Assembly (NCBI GenBank): GCA_023391105.1
Contig: JAEWBO010000027.1
Coordinates: forward strand, 12,654 to 76,653
Length of the DNA: 64,000 nucleotides
Direction of reading: 5' to 3'
From: Bacillota bacterium
GTDB lineage: Bacteria; Bacillota; Clostridia; Christensenellales; SZUA-584
The notes under the pieces are model-generated. The model saw only the letters and a list, made by a program, of their open reading frames with translations. It was not told the origin of the DNA and did not search any database. Positions within the stretch are counted from its first letter, which is position 1. Every line of letters starts with the position of its first letter. Shown piece by piece: positions 42,651 through 50,963 of the stretch. A program made the translations under genes and the position numbers.

Positions 42651-43211
42651 ATGAATAAACCAAGAAATCAGATAAGAACATATACGGGTATTTACCTCGA
42701 TCCGTATGTGATCAAGCCTGAGGAGATTGATATACGCGATATCGCGCACTCCCTCTCGCTGATGACCCGCGCTAACGGGCATATTCGCTATTTCTTTTCG
42801 GTGGCGCAGCATGCGATTAACTGTGCGCTGGAAGCGGGTAACCGTGGCCTATCCCGCCGCATACGGCTGGCATGCCTGCTGCACGACGCGGCGGAAAGCT
42901 ACATCTCGGATGTGACACGACCCGTCAAGCACCGGCTCGAGGGCTATGCACAGATAGAAGAGCATGTGCTGAGTGTGATATTTACCAAGTATGACATCGG
43001 CGAATTGGGCGGCGACGAGCTGCGTGCCGTCAAAGAGATTGATGACTCCATGCTGTATTACGAATTCGAAGCGCTGGCAGGCGTGAAGTTAAGAGATATG
43101 GCGCCGCATATCACAATGTCGCATGATTTTTCATACAAGCCGATGGCGGATGTGGAACACGATTTTTTAAGCCTTTTTGATGCGCTTTTCAATGAAAAGC
43201 AGGAAGCTTAG
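42651..43211 (+). CDS. HD-domain hydrolase, YfbR-like
   Basis: 186 residues. HD ligands: RYFFSVAQHAINCA (His near 59), CLLHDAAESYISDVTRP (His-Asp near 79-80) and VKEIDDSMLYYEF (Asp near 127). The pattern is closest to 5'-deoxynucleotidases (YfbR) and PNPase-like HD proteins, which remove phosphate from dNMPs. RBS AAGGAAAA is weak. It follows the PIG-V gene with 28 bases between. Confidence 0.85.
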   Translation: MNKPRNQIRTYTGIYLDPYVIKPEEIDIRDIAHSLSLMTRANGHIRYFFSVAQHAINCALEAGNRGLSRRIRLACLLHDAAESYISDVTRPVKHRLEGYAQIEEHVLSVIFTKYDIGELGGDELRAVKEIDDSMLYYEFEALAGVKLRDMAPHITMSHDFSYKPMADVEHDFLSLFDALFNEKQEA

Positions 43212-43279
43212 CTTTATATCTATATAGATTAGTGTTACGGATTTACAAAAAATATTTATCGAAAAACAGTAAATAATAA

Positions 43280-43308
43280 TTGACATGCGTTGAGTGGCGT
43301 GCTACCAT
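43280..43308 (+). promoter_or_regulatory. Promoter of the small Lys-rich protein and DUF4173 gene
   Basis: TTGACA (43280-43285), a 17-base spacer and TACCAT (43303-43308). Confidence 0.65.
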
Positions 43309-43347
43309 TGCCTTAAGAGATAATTCTTTTAAGGAGGATATTTGTTT

Positions 43348-43485
43348 ATGACGGATACACGCTACCTTTACCAATATTTTTTGGAGAAGAGCCAAACGGA
43401 TAAAAAGAAGACGTCGCCGCAGACAGTCAAAAAACAACAGAATAAAAAGAGCAAGGGAGGCAAGAAAGATGGGCAGCTTCACTGA
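43348..43485 (+). CDS. Small lysine-rich protein, 45 residues
   Basis: A strong AAGGAGG at 43331-43337 precedes the ATG. The product starts MTDTRYLYQYFLEKSQTDKK and is about one third Lys or Gln in its second half. Its last 17 bases overlap the start of the DUF4173 gene, so the two are translationally coupled. A promoter lies 40 bases upstream. Unrecognised; the coupling suggests a regulatory or assembly role for the membrane partner. Confidence 0.7.
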   Translation: MTDTRYLYQYFLEKSQTDKKKTSPQTVKKQQNKKSKGGKKDGQLH

Positions 43486-44971
43486 GGCCTCCGGTGCGCA
43501 CGTGGACGAAAACGGACCCGCTAAACGCCGCCTCAGTCCGCCGCGATTATTAATCAGCTCCGCCGTGTTCGGCATTATCTTCACAGCGCTTTTCGCCAAG
43601 CAAGGCCTTGGCCTGAACCTCACATTGATCTTTCTGCTCGTTTACGCTTATGCTGTTTTCAACAGGAAACTGATTCTCGCAAAAACATTCCGGCAGGAAA
43701 AACTGCTTTATCTTTTCACCATACCGACGATTTATTTAAGCATCTCACTATTTACATCAAGTTCAATGATCAATGTATTAAGTGTGCTGGTCATTTTGGC
43801 TGTGATGTATGTGCAATACGTTGTGCTATCAGGCAGTGCTCTCAACAGCTGGGACGAAGGCGGTTTTCTGATCGACATGATATTCGCGGGCATCAACCGT
43901 GTCTTGTTCGGTGCAATCCGCTTCGTTGGAGACAGCATCGGTTCCTTGTTTAGGGGAAAAAAGAAGTCAGGTGCGCTGGTCGGCGTTGGCGCGGGCGTGA
44001 TACTGCTGCTCATTGTGGTGCCGCTGCTCGTCGGCGCGGACGCGAATGTGTCCGACATACTGGGGCAGTTCATTGACAATCTTGCGCTCGGGGATGTGTT
44101 TCTCTATGTGTTCCTTTTTGTACTAGGCGCGTCGCTGGTGATGGCGCCTGCGGCCACGGCGCTTGAGCACGAGTGCACCGGCCCGAGAAAAGCGTTTTAT
44201 ATCACCCAGCGGCCCATACAGGCCGTGACCACGGGTACCGCTCTTGCCATGATCGCGGTGGTATATGTGCTGTTTGCGAGCGTGCAATTCAGCTATTTCT
44301 TTGCGCCGCAGGAAACCGTGGCGAATGTACTCGGCCTCACCAGCTCGGCCTATGCAGTGCGCGGCTTTGGCGAGCTCATATTCATCACCTGTCTGAATTT
44401 CGTGTTGATTCTGGTTGCGATGCGTTTTACACATCAAAAGGACGGCAAAACGTCCGCGTCTCTCAAAGCGCTTTATGTGCTGCTGATCGCTTTTAACTTC
44501 GTCATCCTCGCATCGTCGCATCTTCGCATGCAGTGCTATGAACTCTCTTACGGCTATAGTGTCGCACGCTTTTTGTCCCATTCCTTTATGCTGCTGCTCG
44601 TGATACTCAATATCATCATGCTGGCGCGCATATTCTCTGATAAGGTGAAGCTAGTTCGTTTGTTTGCCGCTGCGGCGCTGATCTACTTCTGCGCTGTTGT
44701 GGCAGTGAATCCCGAACGCTATGTGGCGGGGGAGAACATAAGGCGTTATGAGCAGACGGGAAAGATTGACGCAGAGTATCTGTTCTCGCTCTCGGGCGAT
44801 GCGCTGAGTGACGCCTGCGATTTCGCAGCCGCGCATCCGGATACATTGGATACCGTTGTTGAGCAGCAGGCTGAATATAAGCTGAAGTCCCTCGAACGCA
44901 AAACAGGCTGGCCGTCGCTGAACCTTGCGGACAATAGGGCGAAGGGCAAGCTGCAAGAGCTGCTTCGCTGA
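43469..44971 (+). CDS. DUF4173-type integral membrane protein
   Basis: 500 residues behind AGGGAGG, with about 11 membrane helices: roughly 28-65, 80-125, 165-190, 210-230, 250-275, 295-320, 335-355, 370-395 and 405-420. The C-terminal 80 residues are soluble and hold NPERYVAGENIRRYEQTGKIDAEYL, typical of DUF4173 proteins (NxERY motif). Found in many Firmicutes, of unknown function. Translation is coupled to the preceding small ORF. tRNA-Glu follows 104 bases later. Confidence 0.87.
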   Translation: MGSFTEASGAHVDENGPAKRRLSPPRLLISSAVFGIIFTALFAKQGLGLNLTLIFLLVYAYAVFNRKLILAKTFRQEKLLYLFTIPTIYLSISLFTSSSMINVLSVLVILAVMYVQYVVLSGSALNSWDEGGFLIDMIFAGINRVLFGAIRFVGDSIGSLFRGKKKSGALVGVGAGVILLLIVVPLLVGADANVSDILGQFIDNLALGDVFLYVFLFVLGASLVMAPAATALEHECTGPRKAFYITQRPIQAVTTGTALAMIAVVYVLFASVQFSYFFAPQETVANVLGLTSSAYAVRGFGELIFITCLNFVLILVAMRFTHQKDGKTSASLKALYVLLIAFNFVILASSHLRMQCYELSYGYSVARFLSHSFMLLLVILNIIMLARIFSDKVKLVRLFAAAALIYFCAVVAVNPERYVAGENIRRYEQTGKIDAEYLFSLSGDALSDACDFAAAHPDTLDTVVEQQAEYKLKSLERKTGWPSLNLADNRAKGKLQELLR

Positions 44972-45075
44972 TCAGCGAAGAACAGGGATGCGGCGGTGAG
45001 ACAAAAATTCATGTATTGGGGGAAAATAGGGGTTGCCTAATCGCCGCATTTCTGCTATTATAATTTTCACGACAT

Positions 45076-45150
45076 GCCTCCTTAGTCTAGCGGTTAGGAC
45101 GCCGCCCTCTCACGGCAGTATCAGGGGTTCGATTCCCCTAGGAGGTACCA
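45076..45150 (+). tRNA. tRNA-Glu (anticodon CTC)
   Basis: The acceptor arm GCCTCCT pairs with AGGAGGT and CCA is encoded. D-loop TAGCGGTTAGGA, anticodon stem GCCGC/GCGGC-type with loop CCTCTCA, and T-loop GGTTCGATTCC all fit. Anticodon CTC reads GAG (Glu). A terminator follows directly. Confidence 0.95.
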
Positions 45151-45152
45151 CG

Positions 45153-45192
45153 AGAAGTAGTTTAGAAAAATGCTTAACTACTTCTTTTTTTC
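45153..45192 (+). terminator. Terminator after tRNA-Glu
   Basis: AGAAGTAGTT pairs with AACTACTTCT (one mismatch region) and is followed by a run of seven T. Confidence 0.85.
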
Positions 45193-45547
45193 GTTGAAAG
45201 TGCCTGTTTAAGCCATTCTGACGGTCTAGCTAGTTATTTTACCTTACTTAAATCATATAAAATTTTCTCATAAAAGAGAAAAAATTATGCCATTTTCAAA
45301 AGAAATATGCCACGAATATACCGCAAAGTCTTGATCTTAGTTAATTCTGTTGGTTTATATGATGCTGTAACGCCTATAGGAACGGCTATAACAGGCAGTT
45401 TGTTGATGTCTGGAGTTCGGCAGTATCAGAAGTAATTACGAAAGTAAAAGGTTAAGAGAAGACTTTATGCCTTATCTTTATTTTTATATACTTTTGGAAT
45501 AGAATATAGATAATGTAAATTAAATAATAATTAAGGGTGTATCTTTT
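45193..45547. other. AT-rich stretch after tRNA-Glu with direct repeat copy 1
   Basis: No gene is supported. It contains AAATATGCCACGAA (45303-45316), repeated exactly at 45843-45856, and a run of codons SVGLYDAVTPIGTAITGSLL near 45347-45406 with no start, which may be a gene relic. The position just after a tRNA gene suits an old integration site; I do not see an integrase. Confidence 0.4.
45303..45316. repeat. 14-base direct repeat, copy 1
   Basis: AAATATGCCACGAA, identical to 45843-45856. The two copies flank the coiled-coil membrane protein gene, 540 bases apart. Confidence 0.8.
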
Positions 45548-45838
45548 ATGGATTATGTTGCTTGGATATTGGCTGGCGTTTCAATTATCATAAATATCAT
45601 ACAGTTAATTAATAATGGTAAAACAGCGAGACAGAATAGAACAAGTGAAATAAAAAAAGAAAATGATGAGTTATTTGAGAAAAATAGAATATATAGAACT
45701 AAGTATGAGGAACTTGAAAATCAATATAAAGAACTAAAAAGATTACATGAGGAGTTTGTAAAGAGTAAATCAATAGAGTGTGACGAGTATAGTCAACAGG
45801 TAGAAAAGATGACAAGTTATAATCCATTCGAATTTTAG
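45548..45838 (+). CDS. Small membrane-anchored coiled-coil protein, 96 residues
   Basis: An N-terminal membrane helix (DYVAWILAGVSIIINIIQLI, 2-21) followed by a long charged helix rich in Glu and Lys (about 35-85, EYELENQYKELKRLHEEF-type heptads) and a short tail ending YNPFEF. AT-rich codons. The layout is like phage or mobile-element accessory proteins; family not recognised. It lies between two copies of a 14-base direct repeat. Confidence 0.65.
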   Translation: MDYVAWILAGVSIIINIIQLINNGKTARQNRTSEIKKENDELFEKNRIYRTKYEELENQYKELKRLHEEFVKSKSIECDEYSQQVEKMTSYNPFEF

Positions 45839-45842
45839 AAAA

Positions 45843-45856
45843 AAATATGCCACGAA
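45843..45856. repeat. 14-base direct repeat, copy 2
   Basis: AAATATGCCACGAA, identical to 45303-45316, followed by ATATGCC. A terminator-like hairpin follows at 45882-45910. Confidence 0.8.
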
Positions 45857-45881
45857 ATATGCCAAAAAGCCAGACAGCAGG

Positions 45882-45910
45882 AAGAGTCTAACAATGGCTC
45901 TTTCTTTTTC
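45882..45910 (+). terminator. Terminator after the coiled-coil gene
   Basis: AAGAGTC pairs with GGCTCTT (one G-U) around a 7-base loop, followed by TCTTTTT. Confidence 0.7.
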
Positions 45911-46048
45911 GCGAAAAATTTATTAGGATCGACAGGTTACTATTATCTCTACACAACCCTTCCCGACTGAATTTATTTTTTTTCTATTATTATGTGATAT
46001 ATATGTTATAATATAGGAAAATATAGCTGAATATTGGGAGGAATAATC

Positions 46049-46501
46049 GTGGACAACTTAAATAATAGTACAGAATATGACAAGAATACAGTTGATCAGG
46101 CAGAAGACAAAGCAATACAACAAATAAACGAACGGGTAACTATTTACCAAAAAGATTCCTCTAAGGCTGAACGTGACGAAATAATGGTTAAAGATAATCT
46201 TTTTAAATATGTTGAGCGCCTTGGAAAAAAGATTGGAAAGGGGCTTATTGATTCCGTAAAGTTCCTTTATAGCGCTATGGTTGACCCAAGAACACCGTTC
46301 GAGGTTAAGGCCATAGCTATTGCTGCACTAATATACTTCATCAGCCCATTCGACGCGATTCCTGATGTTATTCCTGGTGTCGGATTTGCTGACGATGCTG
46401 CTGCGCTCACCGCTGCTGTTGCTGCGATAACTGTAATATTACTTAAGCATGGAATACATTTGGAGGAAAATAAAAAACAAGCGAAAGAGGAGACAATTTA
46501 G
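46049..46501 (+). CDS. YkvA-like (DUF1232) membrane protein
   Basis: 150 residues from a GTG at 46049 behind GGGAGGA. The DUF1232 domain occupies about 70-140: VDPRTPFEVKAIAIAALIYFI, SPFDAIPDVIPGVGFADDAA and a hydrophobic stretch ILLKHGIHL. The N-terminal 60 residues are charged. DUF1232 proteins are membrane-bound and of unknown function. AT-rich, part of the tRNA-proximal region, and 32 bases from the next gene. Confidence 0.85.
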   Translation: MDNLNNSTEYDKNTVDQAEDKAIQQINERVTIYQKDSSKAERDEIMVKDNLFKYVERLGKKIGKGLIDSVKFLYSAMVDPRTPFEVKAIAIAALIYFISPFDAIPDVIPGVGFADDAAALTAAVAAITVILLKHGIHLEENKKQAKEETI

Positions 46502-46533
46502 ATTCGTTTCACATATATATTTGGAGGGATATG

Positions 46534-47025
46534 ATGAATAATGAAAAAGTATGTGATTATGTAAGAACCATAGATCCCCACCAAATTAGTATCGGAGATT
46601 TGTGCGTTAAGCAAGGTTATGGTCAGTCCTGTGGCGGTTATTTAATAACCTGTAAAAGAGGTAAATTGGAAGAACCATCACAAAAAGAGCATTTTCTCAA
46701 TTATTACGGTAATAAGGCAGAAAAGTTACCAACTTATAATTATCTTAGGTGCCCACAATTACTACTTTTTATTGCTGAAATTGCTGGAGTGTCAAGTAAA
46801 AGGCTAGAGGATGCCTATAAAATTCTGAGGGATTACGAAGATAAAAAAGATCTAAGAAATAAGGAAAAAAATGCAAATTACATATGGGGGAAGCCTGATT
46901 TTAGAGAATTCAAAACCAAGATACATATTAATGCTTTGGTAAGAATAATTAGAGATGCTTATAATTGGGATGAGGTAAGAAAAGCTATTAGTGCATTAGA
47001 TGCTGCTCGCGAGAGAGCGGATTAG
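46534..47025 (+). CDS. Unknown AT-rich protein, 163 residues
   Basis: Of two adjacent ATGs the second (46534) is better spaced from GGAGGG. The product starts MNNEKVCDYVRTIDPHQISI and has an N-terminal half with a Cys/Gly segment (QGYGQSCGGYLIT) and a helical C-terminal half with a long charged helix. Family not recognised. It is downstream of the YkvA-like gene and is followed by a repeat-rich gap. Confidence 0.65.
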   Translation: MNNEKVCDYVRTIDPHQISIGDLCVKQGYGQSCGGYLITCKRGKLEEPSQKEHFLNYYGNKAEKLPTYNYLRCPQLLLFIAEIAGVSSKRLEDAYKILRDYEDKKDLRNKEKNANYIWGKPDFREFKTKIHINALVRIIRDAYNWDEVRKAISALDAARERAD

Positions 47026-47645
47026 ATGTTTTTAGAAAAAACTGGGTAGATAGAGCAAGTTGGATGTTAATGATAAAACGGAATGCCAACAAAGCTAAGA
47101 AGCCTTTCCTCAAAAATGCACCCCCCAACTCGATTTTGCACCCCCTCGACCACTAAAACCGAGCAGCCGTTAAATTGTATCAATCTCGTTCGTTTTAGAC
47201 AAGAATACACTATATCTAATAGATGTGGTGTATTTTTTTTGTTTTCAACTACCATATATAGAAATGGTAGCAATTTTGTAGCCGTAATATAATTGTCACT
47301 GTATATTGTGGTAGCAACTTAAGGAATATACGAAATATTGCACAAGATTTGAATATATTATTAACGTTTCAAACTCCCCTTGCCTATTTTACACTGTGAA
47401 ACGTGTGAACAGAAAGAGACGATATTTCCTGTCTAGGTTGTTAGAAGTGTTTGTAACTTAGTAAAAGATGCAATTCGCGATTATATTACTTCATGGAAAC
47501 ATATCTATAATGCCGATTTTCCCTGTATGGAGCGATTTAGATGTCGTTCGTTTGGTACAGAGCAGGTTAGATGTCGGGTGTTTTGTGAGAGAGCAGATTG
47601 GATGTTCTTTTTGGCGAGAGAGCAGGTTGGATGACATTGATTCTT
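47013..47645. repeat. Clustered short repeats, possible insertion-sequence ends
   Basis: Six copies of a motif close to GAGAGCRGRTTRGATGT occur: two near 47013 and 47051, and four at 47530-47640 with 29 to 31 base spacing. Tandem terminal repeats are typical of IS21-like ends. No transposase ORF is present, so this is a deleted or decayed element. The interval also contains the first copy of an 85-base repeat (47117-47202). Otherwise I see no gene in 47026-47760. Confidence 0.5.
47117..47202. repeat. 86-base direct repeat, copy 1
   Basis: Starts TGCACCCCCCAACTCGATTT and ends TTTTAGACAA. Nearly identical to 49240-49325. A hairpin with T tract follows (AATACAC ... GTGTATT). Confidence 0.85.
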
Positions 47646-47760
47646 TCGGCCGAATTGATAAAATGGTTGTGTATTAGGCTAATCAACTTGACCAGAATGT
47701 GTTAATATGTTTATTAGTCGCAGATGGAAATAAAAATTCACCTTAATAGGGAAATCAAGC

Positions 47761-48007
47761 ATCTCGACATATTTGAATCAATCTGATTAATAGAGGATTT
47801 GTCACAAAAATGAATTTAGAGTCAGATAAAAGATGCAGCAGAATTAGTTTGACGCCTGCGGGCAAAGACAAGATATTAGAGATTCTTCCAGCTCATGATA
47901 AACTGTTAACTGAAAAATTCGGAGTGATTGCCGTTAAAGAAAAGGGAGAGCGACTTCCGCTGATTCTCAAATTTAGCAAGGGGTTGAAATTTGAAGAACA
48001 CAGTTGA
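47761..48007 (+). pseudogene. MarR-family regulator remnant
   Basis: The C-terminal winged-helix part reads LINRGFVTKMNLESDKRC (from about 47788) with RISLTPAGKDKI, the wing of MarR proteins. Just upstream, ISTYLNQ occurs in another frame, so a frameshift separates the recognition helix from the wing, and the N-terminal 70 to 80 residues are missing. The ATG at 47810 gives only a 65-residue frame. It lies 36 bases before the pirin gene, which such regulators often control. Confidence 0.7.
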
Positions 48008-48043
48008 TATAGACGGATCTATTCAAAAAAAGGAGATAAAATT

Positions 48044-48883
48044 ATGAAAAGAAGAATTCAGCAACAGGTTAGTGGTTTTAGAACGCAGGATGGGGCCGGT
48101 GTCAACTTAGTCAGAGTTTTAGGAAACAGAACAGTTGAGGAATACGATCCGATTTTAATGCTGGATTCCTTTGACAGCACAAATCCCGATGATTATACAG
48201 CAGGATTTCCCATGCATCCGCACAGAGGTATCGAAACAATCAGTTATGTATATCGCGGGTCTATGACTCATAGGGACAGCTTAGGGAATGAGGATACGAT
48301 TGGGGACGGCGAGGTTCAATGGATGACCGCGGGTTCCGGCATTATGCATGAAGAGAAATTGCCAGCTGCCGAGCGTATGCTGGGAGTACAGCTTTGGCTG
48401 AATCTTCCCGCAAAGGATAAAATGGTTCCTCCCGCTTATCGCAGCATCAAAAATTCGGAAATTGAGGAAATAGAGTTTGATTGGGGTAAACTAAGACTTT
48501 TGGCGGGTGAATTCGAGGGAAGAAAAGGATATATGAGCAAATATCTTCCGTTAAACTATTACGATTTGCACCTAAACTCCAATGCATCGGTTGTTTTGAA
48601 TACGGAACAGGAGCACTCTGTCATGGTTTTTACCCTTTTCGGGGACGCATATATCGGGGGCGATCTGGTAAAGGAAAAGACAGCGGTAAAACTTACCTCT
48701 GGGGATACAGTAGAGATAAAGGCTACAGATGAGAAAGCTCAAGTTCTATTCATAAGTTCAAAACTTCTTTCAGAACCGGTGGTTTGGGGTGGTCCTATCG
48801 TAATGAACACAAAAGAAGAATTGAATAAAGCGTTCGATGATTTGAAAAGAGGCACTTTCATACAGGATAAGATTTCTTATTGA
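48044..48883 (+). CDS. Pirin family protein
   Basis: 279 residues behind AAAGGAG. Two cupin domains; the N-terminal one has the metal-binding set PMHPHRGIETISYVYRG (His near 58-60), MHEEKLP (His-Glu near 104) and the signature GSGIMHEE. Members oxidise flavonols (quercetinase) or act as redox-sensing cofactors. AT-rich, in the accessory region. A MarR remnant precedes it, so its original control is probably lost. Confidence 0.9.
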   Translation: MKRRIQQQVSGFRTQDGAGVNLVRVLGNRTVEEYDPILMLDSFDSTNPDDYTAGFPMHPHRGIETISYVYRGSMTHRDSLGNEDTIGDGEVQWMTAGSGIMHEEKLPAAERMLGVQLWLNLPAKDKMVPPAYRSIKNSEIEEIEFDWGKLRLLAGEFEGRKGYMSKYLPLNYYDLHLNSNASVVLNTEQEHSVMVFTLFGDAYIGGDLVKEKTAVKLTSGDTVEIKATDEKAQVLFISSKLLSEPVVWGGPIVMNTKEELNKAFDDLKRGTFIQDKISY

Positions 48884-49382
48884 GGATACGATACAGAGAG
48901 GAGCACATCACATTGAAACAAAAAAATATTAGCCATTATTAACTGTACCCGACGCTCTCATGATGTGTTAACATAAATCAGCAGGTGACTAAAGACGACG
49001 CACATCGAGGGGTGTTGTCTGCTCAAGCGGCAAGAATAAGGGAGAGCGAAAAGCCCTTTATTATAAGGCATCTTTATAGAAAGACAAATAATATGCGGGG
49101 CATAACCACTCTTCTATGGGTCATTTTATGTGGATAGAGAATAGGCTAGTTTGGAAACATCGCCAAGAACGGAGTGGCAACTGGTTGAATAGGGTATTTT
49201 AAATAATCGATTTGCCTTATCCGAACCTGAATGAGTTTTTGCACCCCCCAACTCGATTTTGCACCCCCTCGACCACTAAAACCGGGCAACCGTTAAATTG
49301 TATCAGTCTCTTTTATTTTAGACAAAATATGAACGCTGTATCTACAAGATATGGCGTTTTTTAGTTGTATACTTTACAGGTC
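48884..49382. other. Non-coding stretch with second copy of the direct repeat
   Basis: No gene is supported in these 499 bases. It contains the second 86-base repeat copy (49240-49325) and a hairpin AACGCTGTATC/GATATGGCGTT with T tract (49332-49360). Confidence 0.5.
49240..49325. repeat. 86-base direct repeat, copy 2
   Basis: Same core as 47117-47202 with a few substitutions (ACCGGGCAACC for ACCGAGCAGCC). The two copies, both in direct orientation, enclose the MarR remnant and pirin gene. Confidence 0.85.
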
Positions 49383-49523
49383 TTGAATAATCATAAGCGG
49401 CAGAACATTAAGGTGGAGGATATCATCTCCTTTCATGAGGGCTTTGAAAGCATACACCCCTTTCAGGACGGGAATGACAGAGTCGGGCGGCTACTATCAC
49501 ATAAAGCATCAACAATTACATGA
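49383..49523 (+). pseudogene. Fic-domain remnant
   Basis: The frame from 49383 encodes VEDIISFHEGFESI then HPFQDGNDRVGRLLSHK. HPFxDGNGRxxR is the nucleotide-binding loop of Fic AMPylases. The glycine of DGNGR is Asp here, no start codon exists, and the N-terminal two thirds of a Fic domain are missing. The frame closes just after the loop. A 20-base repeat overlaps its 3' end. Confidence 0.75.
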
Positions 49524-49547
49524 TGGTTACTATCACATAAAGCATCA
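49492..49547. repeat. Two 20-base direct repeats, 36 bases apart
   Basis: TACTATCACATAAAGCATCA at 49492-49511 and again at 49528-49547. The first copy overlaps the last codons of the Fic remnant. Confidence 0.9.
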
Positions 49548-49595
49548 GTGAACATATATATATTAATATCTCATCAAAAAGAAAGGTGATATAGT

Positions 49596-50276
49596 ATGGC
49601 ATGTCCTACCACAGTTCATGATGTAGTATGTGTGCAAGCCAACGTGCAGATTACACCTCAAGTAGACGTTGGTACCATCACAACACATTGTGATGGAAAC
49701 CCGTTTATTGGTGCTTGCAACGGAATTCCTGTTGAGTTTTGTGAATTTATGGTGAGTCAGAACATTTGCGTGCAGATACCCTTAACCTTCCATGCAAATG
49801 CTGTAGCGACGCCAGCTGGTATGGTTTGCGGTACGCCTGGCATAGGCACATGTGCTCAGACAGCATGTACGTTTACGATTGGTTATTTTAGGAACCATCC
49901 CGATGTAACAAATGCTCTGATTACAAGTGCAGGTGGTTCAATCATACTTGGAATTGATGCCACAGGTTTAAGTTTTACGGTTACAACCGCAAATGCGAAT
50001 GCAGTATTATCGCTACAGACGCCTTCACCTCCGGCTCCAGATTCTCCGCCTTTTGCTGGCCAGTATCAAATACTCTATGCGCAGCTTCTTGCGGCAAATT
50101 TGAATGTTTTAAATGGCGCAACCTGTAATAACGCAACGTCCGCAATATCGGCGGCCAATACGTTTCTCGCAAATTCGCCTGCAGGTGGCATGGCTGGAGC
50201 ACCCGCAGTTCAAGAGCCTCTGGCCACCTTTAACGAGGGTATGGCCGAAGGATGTCCCGCTCATTGTCCTGAATAA
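49596..50276 (+). CDS. Cysteine-rich protein with a GYFRNHP motif
   Basis: 226 residues behind AAAGGTG. No signal peptide. The N-terminal part (1-90) has conserved Cys and repeats of a VSQNICVQIPLTF type; the middle holds CTFTIGYFRNHP (near 98), resembling the GYWKNHP motif found in various repeat proteins of surface or spore structures. The end is Ala/Asn-rich (LLAANLNVLNGATCNNATSA). It is paralogous to the next gene in its first 80 residues. A spore-surface role is possible; family not named. Confidence 0.7.
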   Translation: MACPTTVHDVVCVQANVQITPQVDVGTITTHCDGNPFIGACNGIPVEFCEFMVSQNICVQIPLTFHANAVATPAGMVCGTPGIGTCAQTACTFTIGYFRNHPDVTNALITSAGGSIILGIDATGLSFTVTTANANAVLSLQTPSPPAPDSPPFAGQYQILYAQLLAANLNVLNGATCNNATSAISAANTFLANSPAGGMAGAPAVQEPLATFNEGMAEGCPAHCPE

Positions 50277-50383
50277 TATTGAAGCGGGCCCAAGCCCCGC
50301 TATAACAAGAGGGGCTTGGCACATAATTATGATTCTGGCGTATACGATAAAATAATCTATTAAGCAGGTAGGTGTGTATTGTA

Positions 50384-50842
50384 ATGGAATGTCCGTCAAT
50401 TGTTTCTCAAAAGGTATGCGTTGAGGCCAAGGTCACTATAGCGCCAGACGTAAAGATGGGGGATGTTCACGCATGCTGTGTAGGTGAACCGCAATTTGAA
50501 GAATGCAGAAAAAACCCATGCGGCTGCACATATATGGTCAGCCAGATGATGCGTGTTCGGTTTCCCCTCACATTGTCCGCCACGGCAAAAGCAAAACCCG
50601 TTGGCATCGTTTGTCGAGAGCCAAAGGTTGAGCCCTGCGTCTATGATAAGCCATGTATTGAGGATATGCCTTCCGTTGCTGCGGAATCGTTTATATGTGA
50701 GCCGCATGAGACACCCAAACAGCCGGATAAATTGCCTGTAATTCGGCGGTGCGGGTTCTGTTTTCCTCCGCTTTGCTTTATGTTGTTTGGTTGTGCTTGC
50801 GCTTGCGCAAATGGACGAAGACGCAGGTGCATGCGGTTTTGA
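50384..50842 (+). CDS. Cysteine-rich paralogue of the preceding protein
   Basis: 152 residues from the ATG at 50384. The first 80 residues align with the preceding protein: both have the order C-P-x-x-V, V-C-V, VSQ-x-x-V-x-PLTxxA. It has about 20 cysteines (CGFCFPPLCFMLFGCACACA near the end). The C-terminal hydrophobic and Cys-rich segment might bury in a crust or membrane. Function unknown; the pair is probably cotranscribed. Confidence 0.7.
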   Translation: MECPSIVSQKVCVEAKVTIAPDVKMGDVHACCVGEPQFEECRKNPCGCTYMVSQMMRVRFPLTLSATAKAKPVGIVCREPKVEPCVYDKPCIEDMPSVAAESFICEPHETPKQPDKLPVIRRCGFCFPPLCFMLFGCACACANGRRRRCMRF

Positions 50843-50963
50843 TATAGATATGATTAACGGAACTATTGCCTAGAGCAGCTGCAATGAGGCGCTGATTTTT
50901 TAATATATTAGTATCTAACAGCGATTGAGGAATGCATGCGTAAATTTTTGATAAAAAGAATGT

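Noticed and set aside
45193..45547. Integrase or phage genes beside tRNA-Glu
   Set aside because: No integrase-like frame or 3' tRNA duplication was found in the interval.
47529..47640. CRISPR array
   Set aside because: Motif copies are imperfect, intervals are about 12 bases, and there are no cas genes.
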